This document shows, piece by piece, positions 37,100-45,965 of a stretch of 64,000 nucleotides of DNA. Both the position numbers and the translations under genes were made by a program. Under the pieces are notes generated by a model that did not search any database, was not told the origin of the DNA, and saw only the letters and a program-made list of their open reading frames with translations. Positions within the stretch are counted from its first letter, which is position 1, and each line of letters begins with the position of its first letter. Source of the DNA: DLKC01 sp002478885 (lineage in GTDB: Bacteria; Bacteroidota; Bacteroidia; Chitinophagales; Chitinophagaceae); contig JAXLUI010000001.1 in assembly GCA_046329585.1 (NCBI GenBank), positions 806,001 to 870,000 on the forward strand, written 5' to 3'.

Positions 37100-37354
37100 A
37101 TGGCAAATCATAAGGCTACAAAAAAAGATACCCGTCAGGCTACAAAACGCAGAGACAGAAATCGTTATTATGGCAAAACTACCCGCAATGCCATTCGCGA
37201 TCTGAAAGAAATAAAGGATGAAAAGGCTTACGGCGAATCTTTACCAGAAGTTATCTCTATGATTGACAAACTGGCCAAAAAGGGTGTTATTCATAAAAAT
37301 AAGGCCGGCAATCTTAAGAGCAAGCTGTCAAAAAAAGCAGCGGTAAAAGCTTAG
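37100..37354 (+). CDS. rpsT: 30S ribosomal protein S20
   Basis: An 84-residue basic helical protein that binds 16S rRNA. It begins MANHKATKKDTRQATKRRDR and continues with YYGKTTRNAIRDLK and the conserved C-terminal VIHKNKAGNLKSKLSKKAA. Length and charge are normal. It has its own promoter and a strong terminator. Confidence 0.97.
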   Translation: MANHKATKKDTRQATKRRDRNRYYGKTTRNAIRDLKEIKDEKAYGESLPEVISMIDKLAKKGVIHKNKAGNLKSKLSKKAAVKA

Positions 37355-37383
37355 TTTAATTTTTAGTTGTTGAATGATAATCG

Positions 37384-37413
37384 GCTGCGTTATTCGCTAA
37401 CGCGGCTTTTTTT
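37384..37413 (+). terminator. Terminator of rpsT
   Basis: GCTGCGTTA (37384-37392) pairs with TAACGCGGC (37398-37406), one G-U pair, followed by seven Ts. Confidence 0.88.
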
Positions 37414-37523
37414 ATTTTATCATACCTAGTTCAGCATGTTCCATCTTTATATTCATGCAGCCCCTATTCGCGAATCTTTAAGAAATTTACATTACCGCAA
37501 AATCAAGAGCGGCATATTATTCT

Positions 37524-38159
37524 ATGAACAGCATCCTCATTTTTTTGAAAGGCTGGCTTGTAAGTTTCCTGGGGCAATTGCCCCTCGGCACAATGAGCAT
37601 TACATCAACTCAAATTGCCGTGCAGGAAAGCTTTCGCAACGCCTGGAAATATAGTTTGGGAGTTGCAATCGTGGAGATTATATACCTGCGTTTTACCTTG
37701 ACAGGAGTTGACTGGATTATCCAGCACAGCATTTTATTCATTATACTTGGCTGGGTAACCGCCATTCTGTTTCTTATACTCGGAATTTTTAGCTTTCTTA
37801 CTGCCTATAAGCAACAGGCTGAAAAAAAAGCGGTATTACTCGAAAACAATATCAGCAGGTTTTTCCTTGGTCTAAGCATGAGCGCATTGAATCCCGCCCA
37901 AATACCATTCTGGTTTATATGGAGTTCTTATTTAATCAATAATGGCAGCCTTCCGATAGATTCTGTTTCGTTCAACATCTTTACCCTGGGCTGCGGCACA
38001 GGCACCATTGCAGGTCTTGCACTTTACATGTACGGTGGAAACTGGATTATCAGGCGAATGAATACAGGCAACCGCATTCTCAACATAATCATGGGTTGTG
38101 TATTTATCATAGCCGCCATTGCCCAGTTTTACCGCATGATTTGGGGCAATATTATTTAA
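37524..38159 (+). CDS. LysE-family exporter
   Basis: A 211-residue membrane protein with six hydrophobic segments. The opening FLKGWLVSFLGQLPLGTMSITSTQ split near residue 20 and the loop LSMSALNPAQIPFWFIW match LysE/RhtB amino-acid exporters, which use proton antiport. Substrate (basic amino acid, homoserine or other) cannot be assigned. Single gene between rpsT and an RlmI-like gene, convergent with the latter. Confidence 0.82.
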   Translation: MNSILIFLKGWLVSFLGQLPLGTMSITSTQIAVQESFRNAWKYSLGVAIVEIIYLRFTLTGVDWIIQHSILFIILGWVTAILFLILGIFSFLTAYKQQAEKKAVLLENNISRFFLGLSMSALNPAQIPFWFIWSSYLINNGSLPIDSVSFNIFTLGCGTGTIAGLALYMYGGNWIIRRMNTGNRILNIIMGCVFIIAAIAQFYRMIWGNII

Positions 38160-38198
38160 AGACTTGTGATCCCGGCTTCCGTATTTCATAGCAACCTA

Positions 38199-38216
38199 GT
38201 TGCATCGCACGCTTGT
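38199..38216 (-). repeat. Single intergenic repeat core (type II variant)
   Basis: GTTGCATCGCACGCTTGT, one base off the type II consensus (C to T at core position 13), in the 99-bp convergent gap between the LysE-type and RlmI-like genes. Confidence 0.75.
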
Positions 38217-38258
38217 ACGCTTTGTTCTTTCCCAAGCTCGGCTGCTTTATTATGCAGC

Positions 38259-39434
38259 TTATCTATCGCACAATTCTACAACCAGGAATTTTAAATAATT
38301 AGTATTTTCTATACCCCAAACGATCGGGTGATCACTCGCCTGGGTTTTAAAAACCACTTGTCGTATCTTCTTTCTTGCATCTTTCGCAGCCATATCAATT
38401 ATTTGTAGGAACAGTTCAGGTTGTACAAGATTAGTGCAGCTTGAAGTAACAAGAAAACCGCCATTTCTAACCAGTTTCATACCTCGTAAATTAATTTCTT
38501 TATACCCCGTAATTGCCTTTTGAATGGTGTCACGGCTTTTCGTAAAAGCAGGCGGGTCAAGCATCACAACATCGTAAGCCCGGCCTTCCTTTGACCAGCT
38601 TTTTAATACATCGAACGCATTTGCCTGTTGAAAAGTGCAAGTCTTGTCAAGAGCATTCAAAGCTGCATTACGGTTCGCCTGCGCAACCGCATTCTCCGAA
38701 ATATCGATTCCCAAAACCGATTTAGCCCCATAATGGGCTGCATGTATTTCAAATGTTCCAGTATAAGTGAAAGCCCCGAGCACTTCTGCATCTTTAACGA
38801 TATGCCGTATTGCGGCACGGTTATCCCGCTGGTCTAGAAAATAACCAGTCTTCTGACCGTTGGCTAAATCGACATAAAACTTCAACCCGTTCTCAGTGAT
38901 GGTGATATTGGTATCAAACGGTTCTGATAAAAACCCTTTTTGCTGTTGTAAGCCCTCCAGTTCTCTTACGGGTACGTCATTTCTTTCATAAATGCCTTTA
39001 GGATTAAATACCTGCTGTAACGCCTTTACAATGGCGGGCTTCCAAATGTCTATTCCATAAGCCATACTTTGTATTACAAAATAGTCGTTGAACTTGTCAA
39101 TGATCAGGGCAGGCATTTCATCTGCCTCTCCAAATATCAGCCGACAGTTCTCCGTATACCCAATCTTTTTCCTGTATTCCCAGGCTCCTCTTATCCTGTT
39201 ATAAAAGAATGTTTCATCGATCGCCTCTTTTTTACGGGTAAGCAGCCGTACCATGATCTGCGATTGCGGGTTGATAAAGCCCCTGCCACAGAACTTATCG
39301 TCGTGATAATACACATCGACAATATCGCCGGCAATGGCGGCAGGTTCAATGGTATTTATTTCGTTGCCAAATATCCATGGATGCCCGTTGGCAATGCGCT
39401 GAGCAATTTTTCTTTTAAGCACTACTTTAATCAT
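38259..39434 (-). CDS. RlmI-like class I 23S rRNA (cytosine-C5) methyltransferase
   Basis: A 391-residue methyltransferase. An N-terminal PUA domain (residues ~1-70, VVLKRKIAQRIANGHPWIFGNEI) is followed by a central EEHEE-like region and a Rossmann domain with VLGAFTYTGTFEIHAA (motif I, normally C-F-S-Y-T-G-G-F), GIDISENAVAQANRN, the catalytic loop MLDPPAFTKS, and VTSSCTNLV in which Cys is the likely nucleophile. Homologues modify 23S rRNA C1962. The ATG at 39434 sits only 5 nt from a -7 element, implying a nearly leaderless mRNA. Position specificity is inferred from family. Confidence 0.87.
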   Translation of the reverse strand: MIKVVLKRKIAQRIANGHPWIFGNEINTIEPAAIAGDIVDVYYHDDKFCGRGFINPQSQIMVRLLTRKKEAIDETFFYNRIRGAWEYRKKIGYTENCRLIFGEADEMPALIIDKFNDYFVIQSMAYGIDIWKPAIVKALQQVFNPKGIYERNDVPVRELEGLQQQKGFLSEPFDTNITITENGLKFYVDLANGQKTGYFLDQRDNRAAIRHIVKDAEVLGAFTYTGTFEIHAAHYGAKSVLGIDISENAVAQANRNAALNALDKTCTFQQANAFDVLKSWSKEGRAYDVVMLDPPAFTKSRDTIQKAITGYKEINLRGMKLVRNGGFLVTSSCTNLVQPELFLQIIDMAAKDARKKIRQVVFKTQASDHPIVWGIENTNYLKFLVVELCDR

Positions 39435-39438
39435 GCGG

Positions 39439-39446
39439 CAAAGATA
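39439..39446 (-). promoter_or_regulatory. -7 element abutting the RlmI-like start
   Basis: On the minus strand TATCTTTG, an exact TAnnTTTG match, ends 4 nt before the ATG at 39434. Transcription from it would start at or within a few bases of the start codon. Confidence 0.6.
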
Positions 39447-39617
39447 GCCGCCACGTTTGTAATTGCCCACGTTGGAGTTTGGCATCACAGCAGCGTTGAA
39501 AGCCTGGCCCCAATCCACTGCCTCAATGTTCGGCCGGTAAAGAATAGCAAACTGTGTATTAATCGTCAGTGTTCAAAAACAGTTAGCCCGGCATAAGCTC
39601 AATAAAGAACCGGACGC

Positions 39618-39635
39618 ACAAGTGAGTGACACAAC
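39618..39635 (+). repeat. Single type I intergenic repeat core
   Basis: ACAAGTGAGTGACACAAC, exact consensus, between divergent RlmI-like and grpE genes; followed by AAAAGCCCGGC. An outer-end-like GCCCGGC at 39585-39591 precedes it. Confidence 0.85.
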
Positions 39636-39775
39636 AAAAGCCCGGCACATGCACAAATGCAGGGTCCAAAACAATTAGTTTTAAATAATAGGCAACCAAT
39701 TCCTTTACTGCCAATTTTTCCTTTTTCTTTGCGTTGGCAAAAATTTTGACCAGTGTAGTGTTCAACGAATTAACT

Positions 39776-40348
39776 ATGGAAGAGAAAGAAATGCAAGAAA
39801 ATAAAACAAACGGCGCAAGCGAAATGACCGATTACTCCATAAATGCTGACGAAAACGCAGCGGGAACCACTCATTTGAGCGAACCCGTAGCCGAGGAATC
39901 GCAGGCAGAGAAGTTGCAGGCAGAACTTGAAGAGCAAAAGAACAAGTACGTGAGGCTTTATGCCGAATTTGATAATTTTCGCCGGCGCACCGCCAAAGAA
40001 AAATTCGAGTTAATGCAAACTGCAGGTAAAGAAGTAATTGCCTCTTTGCTCGATGTGCTCGATGACTGTGACCGCGCCGAAAAGCAAATGCCACAGATAA
40101 CCGACGTACAGCAGTTGAAAGAAGGCAACCTTCTTATCTTTAATAAGCTCAGGAATACGTTGCAGTCAAAAGGCCTGAAGGCGATGGACAGCATTGAAAA
40201 GGATTTCGATGTTGAACAGCATGAAGCAATTACAGAAATTCCGGCACCAAAAGAAACGCTTAAAGGTAAAGTTGTTGATGAAGTGCAAAAAGGCTATTAC
40301 CTCAACGATAAGATCATTCGCTTTGCAAAAGTGGTGGTTGGCAAATAA
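39776..40348 (+). CDS. grpE: Nucleotide exchange factor GrpE
   Basis: A 190-residue co-chaperone that drives ADP release from DnaK. N-terminal ~55 residues are acidic and disordered; a long coiled coil (~55-105, EKLQAELEEQKNKYVRLYAEFDNF) carries FRRRTAKEKFE, and the C-terminal beta-wing shows FDVEQHEAI and DEVQKGYYLNDKIIRFAKVVV. The ATG at 39776 is preferred over a TTG at 39734. It is followed by dnaJ after 98 nt. No CIRCE inverted repeat is visible upstream. Confidence 0.95.
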   Translation: MEEKEMQENKTNGASEMTDYSINADENAAGTTHLSEPVAEESQAEKLQAELEEQKNKYVRLYAEFDNFRRRTAKEKFELMQTAGKEVIASLLDVLDDCDRAEKQMPQITDVQQLKEGNLLIFNKLRNTLQSKGLKAMDSIEKDFDVEQHEAITEIPAPKETLKGKVVDEVQKGYYLNDKIIRFAKVVVGK

Positions 40349-40446
40349 ACACACAATTCAACTAGAAAATCTGGAATGTTGTTGTGTAGCCCGGGCACTA
40401 TGGCCAAGACTTTTTGCCCTTGGGTACATGAACACATTAACGCATT

Positions 40447-41610
40447 ATGAAAAGAGACTACTACGAAATTTTAGGCGTTAACAAAACCGCGACAGCCGAC
40501 GAGCTGAAGAAAGCCTACCGCAAAGTGGCCATGCAGTTTCACCCCGACCGCAATCCCGGCGATAAAGCCGCCGAAGAAAAATTTAAGGAAGCTGCAGAAG
40601 CCTACGAGGTGCTGAGCGATGCTGACAAACGGGCTAAATACGACCGCTTTGGGCACCAGGCTTTCGCGCCGGGGCAAGGTGGCTTTGGCGGCGGCCATGC
40701 AAGTAATATGGAAGATATCTTCAGCCAGTTTGGAGATATTTTCGGCGACGATATTTTCGGCAATTTCTTTGGTGGCGGTGGCGGCCGCAGAGGTGGTGGC
40801 GGTGGTCGTAGCCGCGGTGTTCGTGGCAGCAACCTTCGCGTAAAACTTAAGCTTACATTCGAAGAAGCAGCCAAGGGAGTAACCAAAACAATCAAGGTAA
40901 AAAAATATGTACCCTGTACTACTTGCGGAGGTAATGGCGCAAAAGATAAAGGCAGTATTCAAACCTGCGGTACATGTGGCGGCAGCGGACAGGTTAGAAA
41001 AGTAACCAACACTTTTCTCGGTCAAATGCAAACCGTAACAACATGCCCTACCTGCAATGGCGAAGGCACAACAGTTACCGCAAAATGCGGCAGTTGTAAA
41101 GGAGAAGGTCGTGTATATGGCGAAGAACAGGTAACGGTTGACATACCTGCCGGCGTGCAGGAAAACATGCAGCTTAGCATGAGCGGAAAGGGAAACGCCG
41201 GTGAACGCGGTGGTGCGCCCGGCGATCTAATTATTCTTATTGAAGAAGAGGCGCACAAAGAATTGCAGCGCGATGGGCTAAATGTGGCATTTGAACTTCA
41301 CATCAGTTTTCCCGACGCAGTTTTCGGCACACAGGTAGAAGTGCCAACGATAGATGGAAAGGCCAAAATAAAAATTCCACCTGGCACCCAGAGCGGTAAA
41401 ATTTTCCGCCTAAAAGGCAAAGGTTTTCCCGACGTAAACGGTTATTCGAAGGGAGATCAATTGATTCACGTAAACGTTTGGACACCGCAAAGTGTTTCCC
41501 AGGAAGAAAAAGAGGTTCTCGAAAAATTAAACGACAGCTCCAACTTTAAACCGTCTCCCGGCAAAACAGAGAAGAGTTTTTTCGACAGGGTTAAAGAAGT
41601 CTTCAGCTAA
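40447..41610 (+). CDS. dnaJ: Chaperone DnaJ
   Basis: A 387-residue Hsp40. The J domain (1-70) has the HPD tripeptide in QFHPDRNPGDKAAEEKF; then a Gly/Phe/Arg-rich linker (~75-135), and a zinc-binding domain with all four CxxCxGxG repeats (CTTCGGNG, CGTCGGSG, CPTCNGEG, CGSCKGEG). Two beta-sandwich client-binding domains follow. It forms an operon with grpE and has a strong terminator. dnaK itself is not in the window. Confidence 0.97.
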   Translation: MKRDYYEILGVNKTATADELKKAYRKVAMQFHPDRNPGDKAAEEKFKEAAEAYEVLSDADKRAKYDRFGHQAFAPGQGGFGGGHASNMEDIFSQFGDIFGDDIFGNFFGGGGGRRGGGGGRSRGVRGSNLRVKLKLTFEEAAKGVTKTIKVKKYVPCTTCGGNGAKDKGSIQTCGTCGGSGQVRKVTNTFLGQMQTVTTCPTCNGEGTTVTAKCGSCKGEGRVYGEEQVTVDIPAGVQENMQLSMSGKGNAGERGGAPGDLIILIEEEAHKELQRDGLNVAFELHISFPDAVFGTQVEVPTIDGKAKIKIPPGTQSGKIFRLKGKGFPDVNGYSKGDQLIHVNVWTPQSVSQEEKEVLEKLNDSSNFKPSPGKTEKSFFDRVKEVFS

Positions 41611-41628
41611 ATAAAATCATAATGCTTT

Positions 41629-41660
41629 AAGCCTGGCTTTTATGAGCCAGGCTTTTGTTT
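41629..41660 (+). terminator. Terminator of grpE-dnaJ
   Basis: AAGCCTGGCT (41629-41638) and AGCCAGGCTT (41645-41654) form a perfect 10-bp stem, followed by TTGTTTTT. Confidence 0.88.
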
Positions 41661-41674
41661 TTATGGCATCGTTC

Positions 41675-41691
41675 CTTGCGTCGCACACTTC
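41675..41691 (-). repeat. Single type II intergenic repeat core
   Basis: CTTGCGTCGCACACTTC, preceded by GGCATCGTTC (41665-41674), the outer flank of the family. It sits just after the dnaJ terminator. Confidence 0.85.
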
Positions 41692-41841
41692 AGCCTTTGA
41701 ATGCCGACTGTTCAATAACTGTCTGTTTGAAACCGGGCAGGCAGGCAAAAAATTAAAGAGCTTTGCAAAGCCTTTACAAAAAATGATCCTCGTACCATTT
41801 ACTATTTACATAAAGAATATTTCTGTAATATTGGCGCCCGC

Positions 41842-42375
41842 ATGAGAAGATTACTTTCCATAGTGCTTATAACAGCTGTATTAATTGAAATTGCCGGTTT
41901 TTATTGCATATACTTAGTCAAACAATTTTACATAAAAGAATCTGCAGAAATTTCCATTCACAGCAATGAAAGACCTGCAAATGAATTGCGCTTCGCATTC
42001 AAGTTAAAAAATAATTCCTCCGAGGAAGCTTCATTCCGCTGGACCGACGATGATGAATTTACTTATAAAGGAATGATGTTCGACGTGTCGCACAAAGAGA
42101 TAGTAGCAGACTCTATTATTCTGTATTGCATTAACGACAGCGATGAATTATCATTGATTGAAAAATTTAAAGCGCTTTTTGCTGGCAAGCCAGACAACAA
42201 ATCTTCCGGCAGCAATTCAGGCATTTTACAATTTCTAACTGAACAGTTTATTCCGGCAGAAAAAAATGAACTATCGTTTTACCCGCACCAAATATTGATG
42301 TACGCCGTTACCAACAGCGGGGGTATCGTGTACATGAGCTATGAAATATTAAAACCGCCGCCGCAACTTGGTTAG
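41842..42375 (+). CDS. Membrane-anchored protein upstream of the haem receptor
   Basis: A 177-residue protein of no recognised family. One N-terminal membrane helix (residues 4-27, LSIVLITAVLIEIAGFYCIY) anchors an extracytoplasmic domain with FRWTDDDEFTYKGMMFDVSH and a long helical middle (LSLIEKFKALFAG). It lacks the His/Cys clusters expected of a metal or haem binder. Placed 92 nt upstream of the TonB-dependent receptor on the same strand, it is probably part of the haem-uptake transcription unit; a role there is inference. Confidence 0.7.
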   Translation: MRRLLSIVLITAVLIEIAGFYCIYLVKQFYIKESAEISIHSNERPANELRFAFKLKNNSSEEASFRWTDDDEFTYKGMMFDVSHKEIVADSIILYCINDSDELSLIEKFKALFAGKPDNKSSGSNSGILQFLTEQFIPAEKNELSFYPHQILMYAVTNSGGIVYMSYEILKPPPQLG

Positions 42376-42467
42376 CATTGTTTAGATTGGTTCTATCAAA
42401 TCCTTGCTACATTCAAAGCAATGCAGCAACTAACTATTACTATTATTTAGTTTAATTTAATTATCAC

Positions 42468-44843
42468 ATGAAACGAATTACACTATTCGCTTTTATGCTG
42501 TTGTTTGTTATTTCAGCAAACGCACAGCAGTTAAAAGGAAATGTATCTGATGCATCTAATAACACGTCTTTAATTGGAGCAACAATCTATGTAGCGGGCA
42601 AGGCCGTAACAACAACAGATAACCTCGGAAGTTTTAGTATCGACTGCAAAGGCAAAACAGAGATCATGGTGTCTTATGTTGGCTTTGCCAGTTTCAGAAA
42701 AACAGTTACAAATTGTAACGAAGAACTTACTATTAAATTAGAAAGAATAGGAACTACCCTCGATAAAGTAGAGATTACCGCTACGTCAAACCCGAATAAA
42801 CAACTGCTATATCAGCCGGTATCTATCACAAAGTTAAACAAGGCAGAATTAAATCGCGGCAACGGGTTATTTCTCGATGATGCTATTAACGGAAATGTGC
42901 CAGGCGTTACGATGAACAGGAGATCTGTATCTGGTGGCCAGCAATTCAATATTCGTGGTTATGGCAATGGTGTAAGAGGCACAAACGGCGCCAGCAGTAA
43001 TTTTGACGGGCAAGGCTATAAAGTTTACCTCAATGGCATTCCAATCACAGATGCAGAAGGCATTACCGTGCTCGATGATATAGACTTTAATTCAATCGGT
43101 AACGTAGAAGTTGTAAAAGGACCGGCAGGCACTTTATATGGCCTTGCCATTGCAGGTGTTGTAAATCTTGAGACCATGAAGCCTGAAAAAGGAAAAGTGT
43201 CTGTGGGGCAGGATGTAATGATCGGCAATTTCGGCCTTCGTCGTTTTACCACCCATCTCGCGGTTGGCGGCGAAAAATCTTCGTTACTCGTTAACTATGG
43301 CAACCAGTCATCTGATGGCTTTATGCCGCATAATACTTCAGAGAAGAACTTTGTAAACATATCAGGTAATTTCCAGCCTAACAGCAAGCAAAGCATCGAC
43401 GCTTATTTTGGCTACACCAGCAGTTATGATGAAAGGGCGGGCGAATTAACTATTGATCAGTATAATAATAAAGACTATTCCGGCAACCCGGCTTATATCA
43501 AGAACAACGCACACTCGGAGGTAATTGGCTTTAGGGCGGGGTTATCGCATACTTACTATTTTAACAATGTTATCTCCAATAAAACAACTGTCTTCGGAAC
43601 AGGCATTACCAACAACGCAAGTTCTGCTGGTGGCTGGACAGATAAGAATCCCGTGAACTTCGGTATCCGCTCAACCTTCGATACAAAGTTCAGCTTAGCG
43701 AACGGCATTTCACTCAATGGCATAACCGGTGTCGAATCACAACGACAACAGGCACAAACTATCGGCTATGGAATGGTTGCTGACAGCAGCAATCTTTCTG
43801 GTTATAACAAGATTGGCGCCATGAGGAGCAATCAATACACGATCAGTGCAACTACCTCCCTGTTTACTGAATGGGCATTAATCTTACCTCATGATCTCTC
43901 CCTCATCGCCGGGATTGGTTGGAGTAACATGAAAATTGAACTTAACGACCGCTTCTTTGTTCCCGGAAGCACCAAGCCGACAAAATATACCAATACCTTT
44001 AACGGGCTCTTCTCGCCACATATTGGTATAAACAAGGTGCTCAGTAAACAGTTCTCGCTTTACGCTTCCTACAGCAAAGGTTACAAGGCACCAGTAAGCT
44101 CTTACTTTTTCATACCAACAACGGGGCAAGTAAACACAGGCCTGAAACCAGAGATCGGTTCTCAGTTCGAGATCGGAACAAAAGGTCAATCACTCAATAA
44201 CAAACTTGAATACCAGCTTGCTTTGTTCTATACAACCATAAAAGATAAGATGACAGCAGTAGCTGTGCCCTTAAGTAGTGGCATAGCCACCGCATACTCC
44301 TATATTGCAAACGGTGGAGACCAGCAAAATAAAGGTATTGAAGCATTATTAAAATATACTGCTTTCCAATCTGCCGGTGGATTTTTAAGAACGGTCAGGC
44401 CGTGGGCGAATGTTACTTATTCGAACTTTACTTATAAAGATTTCAAGTTTGAAACACTTAGTTCAGACCGCACACAGGTTGTTGTAAATGATTATAGCGG
44501 AAAAGATGCAGCAGGCGTTGCGCCAATCGTTGCAAATATCGGTGTTGACTTCATGGCTGCGGCAGGCTTGTACGCGAACATTAGCTACAACTATAAAGAT
44601 CCTATGCCTATTACTTCTGACAATGTTTACAACGCCAGCAGTTACAATCTGCTGAACGCTAAGATAGGCTTGCAGAGAAACCTTTCAACACATTTTGATA
44701 TTGATATTTACTTTGGTGTAAACAATATTACCGGCGTGCAGTATTACAACATGGTGTTTATAAACCAGTTGCCGGATGCATACATTCCTGCGCCTGACAA
44801 AGCGAACTATTTTGGCGGAATTAATCTTAAGTATAATTTCTAA
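42468..44843 (+). CDS. TonB-dependent receptor, probably for haem
   Basis: A 791-residue outer-membrane receptor. Signal peptide (1-19, ending ANAQ), then a carboxypeptidase-D regulatory-like beta domain (20-100: LKGNVSDASNNTSLIGATIYV), a plug domain (~115-225: FLDDAINGNVPGVTMNRR, QFNIRGYGNG, VEVVKGPAGTLYG), and a 22-strand barrel ending in NLKYNF. There is no SusD partner, so it is a solute rather than a glycan receptor. The following hmuTUV genes point to haem or a haem-like ligand. Histidine ligands typical of HemR-type FRAP/NPNL motifs are not evident, so the ligand is inferred from context. Confidence 0.88.
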   Translation: MKRITLFAFMLLFVISANAQQLKGNVSDASNNTSLIGATIYVAGKAVTTTDNLGSFSIDCKGKTEIMVSYVGFASFRKTVTNCNEELTIKLERIGTTLDKVEITATSNPNKQLLYQPVSITKLNKAELNRGNGLFLDDAINGNVPGVTMNRRSVSGGQQFNIRGYGNGVRGTNGASSNFDGQGYKVYLNGIPITDAEGITVLDDIDFNSIGNVEVVKGPAGTLYGLAIAGVVNLETMKPEKGKVSVGQDVMIGNFGLRRFTTHLAVGGEKSSLLVNYGNQSSDGFMPHNTSEKNFVNISGNFQPNSKQSIDAYFGYTSSYDERAGELTIDQYNNKDYSGNPAYIKNNAHSEVIGFRAGLSHTYYFNNVISNKTTVFGTGITNNASSAGGWTDKNPVNFGIRSTFDTKFSLANGISLNGITGVESQRQQAQTIGYGMVADSSNLSGYNKIGAMRSNQYTISATTSLFTEWALILPHDLSLIAGIGWSNMKIELNDRFFVPGSTKPTKYTNTFNGLFSPHIGINKVLSKQFSLYASYSKGYKAPVSSYFFIPTTGQVNTGLKPEIGSQFEIGTKGQSLNNKLEYQLALFYTTIKDKMTAVAVPLSSGIATAYSYIANGGDQQNKGIEALLKYTAFQSAGGFLRTVRPWANVTYSNFTYKDFKFETLSSDRTQVVVNDYSGKDAAGVAPIVANIGVDFMAAAGLYANISYNYKDPMPITSDNVYNASSYNLLNAKIGLQRNLSTHFDIDIYFGVNNITGVQYYNMVFINQLPDAYIPAPDKANYFGGINLKYNF

Positions 44844-44850
44844 ATTTATG

Positions 44851-44876
44851 AAGAGGCATTCAAAGGAATGCCTCTT
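44851..44876 (+). terminator. Stem-loop between the receptor and hmuT
   Basis: AAGAGGCATTC (44851-44861) and GAATGCCTCTT (44866-44876) form a perfect 11-bp stem with an AAAG loop. The tail CCTTTC is a poor T-run, so it may only partly terminate and set receptor-to-transporter ratio, or protect the upstream mRNA. Confidence 0.65.
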
Positions 44877-44897
44877 CCTTTCGCAAACAAGAAAGCC

Positions 44898-45773
44898 ATG
44901 AAAAAAATATATCTTGTAGTTGTATCATCGCTGTTACTTTTTTCCTGCGACAGGTTTGGTAGTAAGGAAACCACAGCAACCGAAAGCAAACAACGTATCG
45001 TTTGCGTATCGAAACAACTTAATGAAATTATCTTCGCAGTTGGAGGTGATACGTCCTTGGTTGGTATCGATATTTCCAGCACATACCCGCCCGAAACAAA
45101 AAAATTAACTACCGTTGGCTATCACCGCGGATTAAACGCAGAGGGCATCATATCCTTAAACCCGACGGTTGTTTGGCATGATGGAAACATAGCACCTGAA
45201 ACCGCGATCGAGCAGGTTAAGAAAGTGGGTATTCCCATGCGCGAATTTCACGCGGGACCAACTATCGATTCAACTAAAATGCTCATCATGCAGGTGGCAG
45301 GCGAGTTCCACAACGAAGCAAAAGGAAAAGAACTTTGCGCTAAACTCGATGCCGATATGGCAAAACTCGACTCAGCGCGAAAAACATACGATGACAGTCC
45401 CAAAGTGCTCATCATTCATTTTGGCCAGGCTGCAAATAAATATTTTGTCTTAAGCCGCAGCGGTGTTCCCAATAAAATGCTCGAGTGGGCCGGCGCTATC
45501 AACGCTGCAGATACCGCTCAAAAATGGAAAGACCTGAGTGCTGAAGTTATCGCTGCCGATCAGCCCGACGTAATTCTTGCAACAGATTTTGGTTACGACC
45601 TGCAGGGTAGTCTCGATAAGTTTAAAACATTGCCTGGCATCGCCCTCTCCCCTGCCGCAAAGAACAATCGCATCTATAGAATTGAAGAGCACGACCTTGT
45701 TTATCTTGGTCCACGCACGGGGGAAAATGTTTTAAAGATCATGCAAATGGTTCACCAGTCTAAAACCAAATAA
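44898..45773 (+). CDS. hmuT: Haem ABC transporter, substrate-binding lipoprotein
   Basis: A 291-residue class III binding protein. Lipobox LFSC (VVVSSLLLFSCDRFG) tethers it to a membrane in the periplasm. HmuT-specific segments are VCVSKQLNEIIFAVGG, VGIDISSTYPPETKKL, VGYHRGLNAEGIISLNPT (the Tyr is a likely haem ligand), and YLGPRTGENVLKIMQMVH at the end. It delivers haem to HmuUV. Cobalamin (BtuF) is the main alternative, but the YPPET...VGYHR arrangement favours haem. The ATG at 44898 starts a standard signal peptide. Confidence 0.85.
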   Translation: MKKIYLVVVSSLLLFSCDRFGSKETTATESKQRIVCVSKQLNEIIFAVGGDTSLVGIDISSTYPPETKKLTTVGYHRGLNAEGIISLNPTVVWHDGNIAPETAIEQVKKVGIPMREFHAGPTIDSTKMLIMQVAGEFHNEAKGKELCAKLDADMAKLDSARKTYDDSPKVLIIHFGQAANKYFVLSRSGVPNKMLEWAGAINAADTAQKWKDLSAEVIAADQPDVILATDFGYDLQGSLDKFKTLPGIALSPAAKNNRIYRIEEHDLVYLGPRTGENVLKIMQMVHQSKTK

Positions 45774-45819
45774 AAAATATTTTTTTGTTGCTGAGCTTTA
45801 ACTAAAGCATTAAGCTTTC

Positions 45820-45908
45820 GTTGTGTCACTCACTTGTACTGCAGCACATCATTGAGCAATAAATACGATGCTGCGAATAGCTCTAAACGCACAAGTGAGT
45901 GACACAAC
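45820..45908. repeat. Perfect inverted pair of type I repeats inside the hmu locus
   Basis: GTTGTGTCACTCACTTGT (45820-45837) and ACAAGTGAGTGACACAAC (45891-45908) are exact reverse complements over 18 bp with a 53-nt loop. They lie between hmuT and hmuU and could fold in the transcript. Outer flank AGGCGATGAGC follows at 45909-45919. Confidence 0.9.
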
Positions 45909-45965
45909 AGGCGATGAGCAAAGCAATGAAGCACGTAACAAAAAGAAAAAAAATAACAGCATCAC

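Noticed and set aside
40602..40895. Proline-rich minus-strand frame opposite dnaJ
   Set aside because: Antisense shadow of the Gly-rich linker of DnaJ; composition follows from the GGT/GGC codons.
42300..42467. Cobalamin riboswitch upstream of the TonB receptor
   Set aside because: The gap is too short and AT-rich, with no B12-box-like segment; the locus fits haem rather than cobalamin uptake.
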